Part shown: in pieces, positions 9,113-15,430 of the stretch
Numbering within the stretch: position 1 is the stretch's first letter
Layout of the letters: every line of letters begins with the position of its first letter
NCBI GenBank assembly: GCA_004802705.1
Contig: SGPL01000689.1
Span: forward strand, 1 to 15,430
DNA: 15,430 nucleotides
Direction: 5' to 3'
DNA from: Bondarzewia mesenterica
Lineage: Eukaryota > Basidiomycota > Agaricomycetes > Russulales > Bondarzewiaceae
Notes under the pieces: generated by a model
Databases searched by the model: none
Told to the model about the DNA's origin: nothing
What the model saw: only the letters and a program-made list of their open reading frames with translations
Made by a program: the position numbers and the translations under genes

Positions 9113-9126
9113 GACCAAATTTGGTC
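9113..9126. promoter_or_regulatory. 14-bp perfect palindrome, possible operator
   Basis: GACCAAATTTGGTC reads the same on both strands. It lies five bases after a CCAAT box and about 640 nt before the SDR start. A dimeric transcription factor site is possible; chance cannot be excluded. Confidence 0.25.
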
Positions 9127-9647
9127 CTCAAGTTTCAAGACGGTGGGAGCACGACGGCAAGAAGCTGACCAGCTGACCGCTCATGGGGGGAAAACGCGGG
9201 GCCTCGAACGGAAATGAGACCATTGATAGATGCTGGGTCAGAAGTCGAACAAAGCCGGGGATATAACGTACGGGCTCGCGCGTGAGTTTACGTTGACTGG
9301 TGGGTTTATATACAGCGACGGGAACGTGGCAGTCTTGAGCACGAGAGCGACGTTTCGTGTCTTGCGGGACACCGGAGCGAGATGGCCAGGACCCGCTGAC
9401 CACTATTGTTTTGCATTGCAAGGTCAGTTGCTCGACGGCGGGCATCCGAAGAAGACGAGGTTGTCGATGCAAATTTGACCCGACCAATGACGGACGTGCG
9501 CGAGTTGCCTGAGTTTGTATGATCTCGAAGGGTCAGCTGGCCCACACAAGAGCATAATTCTGATCTCGCCCAGTGCAAGGATCAACGGGTAACGGGCTCG
9601 TAACCCGCGCGCCGAGATACAGTAACAGTATTTATGCGGCGAGCGGG

Positions 9648-9655
9648 TATATAGG
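9648..9655 (+). promoter_or_regulatory. TATA box of the SDR gene
   Basis: TATATAGG lies 110-117 nt before the ATG at 9765. A C-rich patch follows about 40 nt downstream (near 9687-9700) and may mark the transcription start. Confidence 0.5.
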
Positions 9656-9764
9656 ATAGGGGGGAAACATACTTGTATTGTTCGTCCCCAATCCCCTCCA
9701 CGATTGATTGACCCAGACCATTTCCAATTTACGAGGCCAAGAGCAAGATTGAACGAGATCAGAG

Positions 9765-11160
9765 ATGACATTGACGTCCGCGGCCCAGATATCGAGTCGC
9801 TTAGTGTGTCAGACGCCCCTCTCCTTGTGCACACGTAGCATAGCCCCTATCGCGCTTCACAGGCGGATGTTTGCGACGTCACGCTCCTCAGCCCATCCCG
9901 ACCCGGTGAAGAAACCCGACATCCGCGTCCAGTCCGTTTCGCCCCACGCGCCAATTGGCGTCGCGGCGGCCCTCGCGGCTCAAGCGGACCCCAGCATCAG
10001 GCCCCGTCCCAAATTGCAGGACGAGTTTGCGTTGACGGATCGCGTCGCGCTGGTCTCTGGGGCAGGCCGCGGGCTGGGACTCGAGATGGCAATGGCCCTG
10101 GCAGAAGCCGGCGCGCGGGCGGTGTACTGCGTCGATTTGGCGGAGACACCAGGGGAGGAGTGGAAGGCTGTGAGGAGCTATGTGGAGAGGATGGGCATGG
10201 GGGGCAGGTTGGAGTATGTCAGTGCGAATGTCACTCAGCAGGAGGTGATGTGGGAGGTGGGGAAGAATATTGGGGATAAAGAGGGTAGGATGGACGTTTG
10301 CGTTGCTGCGGCAGGCATTTTGGAGCCGCATACTAACTGTTTGGAGTACCCGGGCGATCAGTTCAAAAAGGTTAGTCGGTTGCTGTGGATTGGATGGTGA
10401 AGGGCAAGTTGACGAGAGTCATGGAGTACAGGTGCACGATGTCAACACAAACGGCGTGTTGTTCACGGCGCAGGCTGCGGGGAGGCAGATGGACAGGTTT
10501 GGGACTCCAGGAAGCATAATCCTCATCGCCTCGATAAGCGGAAGCGTCACCAATAAGGTGAGCATTAATCTTACACTACAGAGAATGGCGCAGATGGGCT
10601 CGCGGATTGCTAAAATTCTACGCGCAGGACCACGCTTGGGTAGGTTACAACAGCTCGAAATCGGCAGTGATACAGATGGGGAGAAGCATGGCGTGTGAGC
10701 TGGGTCCGAAGCGCATTCGCGTCAACACGCTCTCACCTGGACACATCTACACGACGTAAGTTAGAAATTTCGTGCGTGTAAAAAAGACTCACTCGATCGA
10801 CAACTTCCTGCGCCGCGGGCATCACCGCGGTGGGTCGAGAGAGGGCGACGTGTCAATTTACCTGAGATGTGCAGTGCTGACTGCGTGATATAACCTAGGA
10901 TGACCGCAGCATATTTAGACTCGCAGCCGCATATTCTGGAGAAGTGGTCGAGCCTAAACCCGTTGGGCCGAATTGGGAGACCGGACGAGCTGCGCGGAGT
11001 GGTTGCATGGTTGGCGTCTGATGCATCGACGTTCTGCACGGGTAGCGAGTGAGTGATATTTGTCTCTAATGTTCCGGACCGGATACGCGTGTCATGCTGA
11101 CGTCCATCATGCACCTTCCGGCGCAGCATCCTCGTGAGTGGAGGGCATCATTCTTGGTGA
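9765..11160 (+). CDS. Short-chain dehydrogenase/reductase with presequence-like N-terminus
   Basis: Exons are 9765-10370, 10432-10557, 10628-10755, 10899-11048 and 11127-11160, giving 1044 nt and 347 residues. Introns are 61, 70, 143 and 78 nt; donors include GTTAGT, GTGAGC, GTAAGT and GTGAGT. The classical SDR signature is complete: SGAGRGLG (98-105) binds NAD(P), AAAG (181-184) replaces NNAG, Asn207 lies in NTNG, and the catalytic Ser238, Tyr251 and Lys255 are in ASISGS and YNSSK. RIRVNTLSPGHI and the C-terminal SGSDILVSGGHHSW complete the fold. It should carry out NAD(P)-dependent oxidoreduction of an alcohol or ketone, perhaps a polyol or sugar such as sorbose or arabinitol, to judge by overall style (weak). 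An Asp (VDLAE) after beta-2 suggests a preference for NAD(H). About 85 residues precede the Rossmann fold; the first 45 are Ser/Arg-rich and lack acidic residues, so mitochondrial import is plausible. Confidence 0.88.
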
Positions 11161-11563
11161 AATGTTCGGGAGTCATTTGTTATCGGGATTTTTTGTTTTT
11201 CTTTGGGTTTGAATGTGATTCCCGATGGATTTTTGAATAAAGAAGTTAGCGAACACAAGCCGAGAAGACCGCTGATAGTGAAATGTTCAGCTGGGGCTCG
11301 CAATTGGGTCCAAAGCGCCCGCAGCAGCATGCCAGCAGAGACGAGCATGAAAGCATCGGTAGTAGTACGCGGCTGTTGTACCGTCACGCCGAGATCCCCC
11401 CTTTTGTGACCAAATTGTGACACGCAAGGGTGAAACGTGACACAAGTGAGATGGCATCGGAGAGCGCAGCGACTGCGGAGCGCAGCCGAATGCATGGGAT
11501 CCTTTTACACCAGTTCGCTTTTCTTCTCTTCTCTCTCTCACTTTTTCCCTCATCATTCCTACC
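11161..11563 (+). promoter_or_regulatory. Spacer and probable core promoter of the EST1/SMG7-like gene
   Basis: About 400 nt separate the two genes. The left half is T-rich and is probably the SDR 3' UTR, with TGAATAAAG near 11233 as a possible polyadenylation signal. A strong CT tract at about 11513-11560 (CTTTTCTTCTCTTCTCTCTC and on) runs up to ATACCATGG-like start context (ACCATGG at 11561), typical of fungal housekeeping promoters. No other gene is supported. Confidence 0.45.
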
Positions 11564-14500
11564 ATGGCGTCTTCAACGAGACCCTCCAGAAAAACTAAAG
11601 ATCGCGACGTCGCAGCTGAAATAGCGAACAACATCGTCGCAATACAGCGAAGGAACGCAGGGTCGGTCCCTTTCTGTCTATCTTTTCTTGTTGATAAATG
11701 TCTCATCATCGATTCAAACATGTACAGTGCCACACGTCCACGAGAGCGAGAGCGATCAGAGCATCCCCCGGCACTCCCAACAACCCGCTCACCACCATCA
11801 CCCTCATCCCCGCGCAGACCCCACGCTCCCCACCCTAAACCCAACGTCCTCGTCATCCACACAGAGGACGACGCCGACGATTTCTCTCGCCGGCTCAAGA
11901 TATCAGGATCACCGCGCGCTTCCCATCCCCACGCCAAGCCGCAGAACAAGCTGTTCAATCCGGCCACAGATCCCATCCCTATGCGCCGCACCGCAGAGCC
12001 CGAGGCGATTTCTGACGCCAGCGGTTCGCATGCTTCGAGAGGAGCTCCCAAACGTGAGCAACCCGCTCAACGACAGCTTTACGACTATCGCCGCGACGGG
12101 CGATTTTCCGTTCAGGCACGCAAACCAACACCCACGCCCAAATCATCAGGCGATTACGTCTCTGTCTCTTCTGTCTCGTCCTATGCCCCCTCTACAGTAT
12201 CTTCAAATTTTACTCTTTCCTCTAATACCACCGACTCCTCCGCCCCCTCATCATTGTTCGATCGCAAACCCCGCGACGAAGCGAAAACCAACGCATTCTC
12301 CGCGCAGCTCAAGAAGCTGTATCGTGATATCTCGACTTTGGAGACGAAGATTCTGCGCGATGACTCTGATGAGAACGTGGATGAGGGCCGTGTTGTCCTG
12401 CGGGCAAGTTTCGACATGAGCAGTGAGGAGGCAGAAAAGGCCCGCTGGAAGAAGGTGATCGAGGATCACAAAATGTGAGTCCTCCGAGTTATCTCTCTAT
12501 TTACTGTCGCTCATTTTTTATAGGCTAGCGGAGATGATGCACAATCTCCTCGAGATCTCACTTGCGCCCAGCGTGCCTGCTTCGTTGCGGAGTATACCCG
12601 AGAAATACCGCATTGTCATCCGCCTCTGGTCTCACGCCTTCCACCGTCTGCTCGAGAATCTCCGTCGCTCGTCGTTATCTTCCAAGATTGCGATGGAGCA
12701 TCTGCAAGATTTTATTTACTATGCGTACACCTTTTACAGCGGCCTGCTCGAGGAGCACGCACTCTCCACCTTCAAGTCGAATTGGCAGGAAGCTCTGGGC
12801 GATCTGGCACGCTATCATATGGCCGTGTCAGCCATGGTCACTGCCACTTCATTGCCCCCGTCCTCTCTTACTGTCGCAGCCATGAATGGTGTTTCCGAGC
12901 TCTCGCCTGGCACGACGGATGCAAACATCTCAGCTGTCCTAAGCTCTATTAGCGACCGACCGTCCGCCCCAATTGACGAGCCGAGTGCGAGTGTCGGAAT
13001 CGCAGCTGCTCGTTTGTTTGATCTCGAGCCGGAGAAAGAGCGGTGGCGGAGTATCGCGAGAAATTGGTATGCGTTGGGCGTGAACGACATGCCAGGAAAT
13101 GGGAAGCTTCACCACCACCTAGGTCTCTTGAGTCGTGAGGTCGAGGGTGAGGAGCTGCGTGGAATTTATCACTTTGTAAAGAGGTCAGGAACATTTTCTT
13201 TCGTATCATATTGCATTCTTCTGATCTATCTGCATCAGTATGATAACCACTCATCCGTTCGCTACATCGCGCGAATCTGTTCTCATGGTTTGGTCGTCCG
13301 CTGCGCAGGCGCGCCGAGCCGCGCCCGACGCTCATGCCATCGACTTATTTGTTCTCCTCCACGGTATGCTGTTTACCAAGATCCAACTTGATGGCTTCGC
13401 TCCCATGCTCGCCCGATTCCTGGAACGCCTGTCCATCGAAGACCCACAAGCACGCGAGTGGATTATGATGGCTGTTGTTAATATTGGATCGCTCCTCGAG
13501 TACGGATGCTCCCACGGTGTTTTGCTTGAACATCTTGTCACTGGTTAGGAGCGACCTGTTGTTAATGGTGGTGTGAAGGTGACGCTCACAAAGAAGCAGG
13601 CCAATGGGGATGACAAGATGGATGTCGACAGTGAGACTTTGCCTGCCCTCTCGAATGCCTCAGTACCCGCGGAAACATCTCCGGCATTCAAGATGGCTTC
13701 CCAGCTCGCATTTGGCATGCTTGCATATGTCTTGAAGGCTCCTGAACGTCACGACGTTCTCAGCTTCAAGGGCCGATTGAGGGACAAGGGCGAAGACACT
13801 AGTTTTGATGACAGTTTCGGGTGGGGCAGCGTCCCCGAGACGTCTTTTTCGTTCAGTGTCATCGAGAGCACGCCGTCACCCCGTAGCAAAAAGCTTTTTG
13901 GGTCGGGTCGCACCATCCCTAAGCTCGAGAAGAAGTACAAGCCGCGAGACTCAGGAGTCGTATTGTCGGACGACGAGGATAGCGGCAGCTCATTCCTGAG
14001 AAATATGGGTAGGGGTTTTGGACGTTCAGGCTCGATGCTTGAGCCGCTGCTATTTGGCGCAGGAATGCCTACCACGTCGACTAGTGTCAGCACTATCGCC
14101 AGCTCGGATCAGGAACTCATCACCCCTGGCATAGCCCCATCTGAGCTGTCTGGTTGGCCACTCGCACCACCTGGTATCGTGAATGGGTCCGATTCTGAGG
14201 GCGCCCTCTCAATTGGATGTTCACATTACATCACCATCTTGCTCAGCTTCTTGGGTACAGTATCGCAGCAACCCAAGGCCCTCACCCTTCTGGAGCGTTC
14301 AGTGCCCTGGGAGTTGTTGGCAAGTTTCCTTGCCCAGGTGCCGCGACGCATCTTGAACGTTGGCCCTACCAAGCCGACTTTGGGCAGCAAGACGCGATTG
14401 CCTGAAGGTTGGTGCATTCAGGGTATGGCATGGGGAGGGCGGCGACTGTATGATCCTAGGTATTGGAAGTCAGGCGAAGACAAGACGGAGATAGAGGTTT

Positions 14501-14736
14501 TGGATGAGGTGGAAGAGGGGCGTGTCGATGGGATGATTGAAGATGACCATGACGAGGATGACGAGCAGCGCGTCGATGAGCTCTTGATGCCGGAGAGGCG
14601 GTGGTTGCACGCATTTTGGGCTGGTGAGCGCCTAGTGGCTGTGGAAAAGGGCTCTGTGTTCACGGAGTTGCAGGGTAGGGGTCAGTGGTCGGTCGAGGGT
14701 GACTTGGCAGATTGTAGGCAGAGGAAGACCATGTAG
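11564..14736 (+). CDS. EST1/SMG7-like protein (14-3-3/TPR-like), reading frame interrupted
   Basis: Exons are 11564-11661, 11728-12474, 12524-13183 and 13239 onward. Introns are 66, 49 and 55 nt, with donors GTCGGT, GTGAGT and GTCAGG. The N-terminal 260 residues are Ser/Pro-rich and disordered. Helical sequence from EKARWKKVIEDHK through LAEMMHNLLEI, RLWSHAFHRLLENLRR and EHLQDFIYYAYTFYSGLLEE (about 265-370), then LFDLEPEKERWRSIARNWY, GKLHHHLGLLSRE, IYHFVKS and LFVLLHGMLF, has the style of the EST1/SMG7 domains (14-3-3-like TPR plus EST1 DNA/RNA-binding region). In known relatives it binds phosphorylated UPF1 in nonsense-mediated decay or assists telomerase. At codon 605 a TAG (13546-13548) interrupts the frame. 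The same frame then runs 395 more codons to 14736, with DDKMDVD and a long acidic tail. A tiny intron or a 63- or 81-nt intron ending at 13599 could bypass the TAG, but every donor available is weak. The frame also shifts near 14712. Confidence 0.7.
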
Positions 14737-14830
14737 AGCGCGAGGAGGAGCAGAGGAAGCGAGGGGCGAGGACGGGTGACGATTCGATGGAAGTTGATGA
14801 TGACGGGCTGGATGGCGCAGAGGCTGCTCC
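14718..14830 (+). other. Displaced C-terminal coding tail of the EST1/SMG7-like gene
   Basis: Frame 0 directly after the TAG at 14715-14717 reads AEEDHVEREEEQRKRG and then DDSMEVDDDGLDG. That charged, acidic composition matches the tail of the gene just upstream, whose own frame ends at 14736. The real C-terminus therefore probably continued here before an indel at about 14711-14717. Confidence 0.4.
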
Positions 14831-15430
14831 ATTCCAACACAATGCGCTCCCCTACCTCTCGTGCTATGACCGACATAGCAAGCCCATGATGAATACCCTT
14901 TTCGAGCATTCCGCACAACATAGATGTAGTAATATTTACTTGTATATTTATTTGTTATTATTGAACTGTGAAAAAGAAGAGCAAATGCTGGACTGCGGCA
15001 CTGCTGGGGGCCACTGTGAGCGAACTGGCCCACAGTTGATGAGATTGCCAACAGTGGAACTGACTGAAGTTGCCTTATTTGGGCATGACAGTTCAGGGCC
15101 ATCTCACAGTGCGTCACAGTGACTACAGTAGCCACAGTAAATGTGTAGTTTTACTGATGTATGATCCGTTGTTTACAGTTAGCTTGCAAACTCGAGAAGT
15201 GCCGCCGGCGGCGGCGGAGCAGCTTGCTCGGATGCTATTTCCTTTTTGATGCAAGGTGTCATTCATTTAGTGTAAGTTTTTCTAGTTCGCGGTTTTGTGT
15301 AAGGTTTTGTGCGAGAAAGCCGTTTGAAATATTCCCTCTTGTTGATTGGTGTCAAGGCATCATTCGGTAAGAGATCATCAAGGTTGTTATCGTACAGAGG
15401 GATAAGTAATACTGTCTGAGATGGCGGAGA
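14831..15430. other. 3' intergenic region without a recognised gene
   Basis: AT-rich sequence at 14925-14965 is a likely 3' UTR or terminator of the EST1/SMG7-like gene. The ACAGT word cluster follows at 15011-15178, then a short GC-rich patch (GCCGCCGGCGGCGGCGG, about 15201-15217). The open frames here look like chance. Confidence 0.4.
15011..15178. repeat. Cluster of ACAGT/ACTGT words, possible subterminal repeat
   Basis: Within about 170 nt the word ACAGT or its complement occurs about nine times. The two closest copies, TCACAGTGCG and TCACAGTGAC, lie back to back and are followed by CTACAGTAG and CCACAGTAA. Such clusters mark subterminal repeats of some DNA transposons or arrays of a binding site. 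I see no terminal inverted repeat or target duplication in the window. Confidence 0.4.

Larger units (their letters stand above)
8436..9764. other. Intergenic region between the NTF2-like and SDR genes
   Basis: The first 270 nt are T-rich and probably the 3' UTR of the NTF2-like gene. The rest shows no coding character on either strand. The long minus-strand frames (9128-9487 and 9424-9834) carry no recognisable motif and the second overlaps the SDR start. CCAAT boxes occur at 9104-9108 and 9484-9488, a TTTATATAC element near 9305, and a perfect 14-bp palindrome at 9113-9126. No tRNA or other RNA gene is seen. Confidence 0.45.

Noticed and set aside
9585..9612. Hairpin-like CGGGTAAC / GTAACCCG
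   Set aside because: The arms match imperfectly and the stem is about five pairs; not a convincing terminator or RNA.
9424..9834. 136-codon minus-strand open frame overlapping the SDR start
   Set aside because: No domain or repeated composition, and it covers the TATA box and presequence of a well supported gene.
11287..12051. 254-codon minus-strand open frame, the longest on that strand
   Set aside because: It is antisense to the promoter and Ser/Pro-rich exons of the EST1/SMG7-like gene. Its composition mirrors that strand, and it spans an intron and the promoter.
12054..12115. Intron-like segment GTGAGC...GTTCAG, 62 nt
   Set aside because: Sites look canonical, but removal breaks the frame that continues into QARKPTPTPKSSGDYVS; the unspliced reading is coherent.
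11688..12419. 243-codon frame-0 open frame inside the EST1/SMG7-like gene
   Set aside because: His/Pro/Ser-rich shadow of the real frame, which continues smoothly into conserved helices at 12421.
13519..13548. 30-nt intron that would remove the in-frame TAG
   Set aside because: Shorter than any other intron here (minimum 49 nt) and with a poor GTTTTG donor; kept only as an option in the finding.
1..15430. CRISPR array, IS element, phage or rRNA genes
   Set aside because: No spaced direct repeats, transposase or rRNA-like sequence seen; the gene structure is eukaryotic.

Overview
The window looks like a piece of a filamentous basidiomycete (probably Agaricomycete) nuclear genome. Six protein-coding genes, all on the + strand, are cut by short introns of mostly 50-80 nt with GTRNGT-like donors and CTGAC/CTAAC-type branch sites. 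The proteins resemble fungal families: a chymotrypsin-fold protease, a Cys/His-rich C2H2-like protein, a STRAP/UNRIP WD40 protein, an NTF2/SnoaL-like protein, a classical SDR and an EST1/SMG7-like protein. The lineage is inferred from gene style, not from a search.

Layout: 1-1450, 3' part of a serine-protease-like gene whose catalytic His, Asp and Ser are all visible. 1451-2431, no certain gene. 2432-3954, C2H2-like gene with an unresolved 5' end. 4396-5688, STRAP-like gene, five exons, one of only 6 nt. 5689-7249, gene-poor stretch with a series of splice-donor matches on the minus strand. 7408-8435, NTF2-like gene with a 12-nt exon. 8436-9764, intergenic. 9765-11160, SDR with a presequence-like N-terminus. 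11564-14736, EST1/SMG7-like gene interrupted by an in-frame TAG and, near its 3' end, by a frame change. 14737-15430, intergenic with a dense cluster of ACAGT/ACTGT words.

The genes do not form an obvious pathway or cluster. STRAP (SMN/RNA metabolism and signalling scaffold) and EST1/SMG7 (mRNA decay or telomerase) are housekeeping RNA-biology genes. The first 3.8 kb differ from the rest: all 30 ambiguous bases (N) lie there, together with two genes of families that are often multicopy. I found no clear new system. The strongest curiosities are the two micro-exons, the coiled-coil insertion inside the protease domain, and reading-frame lesions in otherwise conserved genes.
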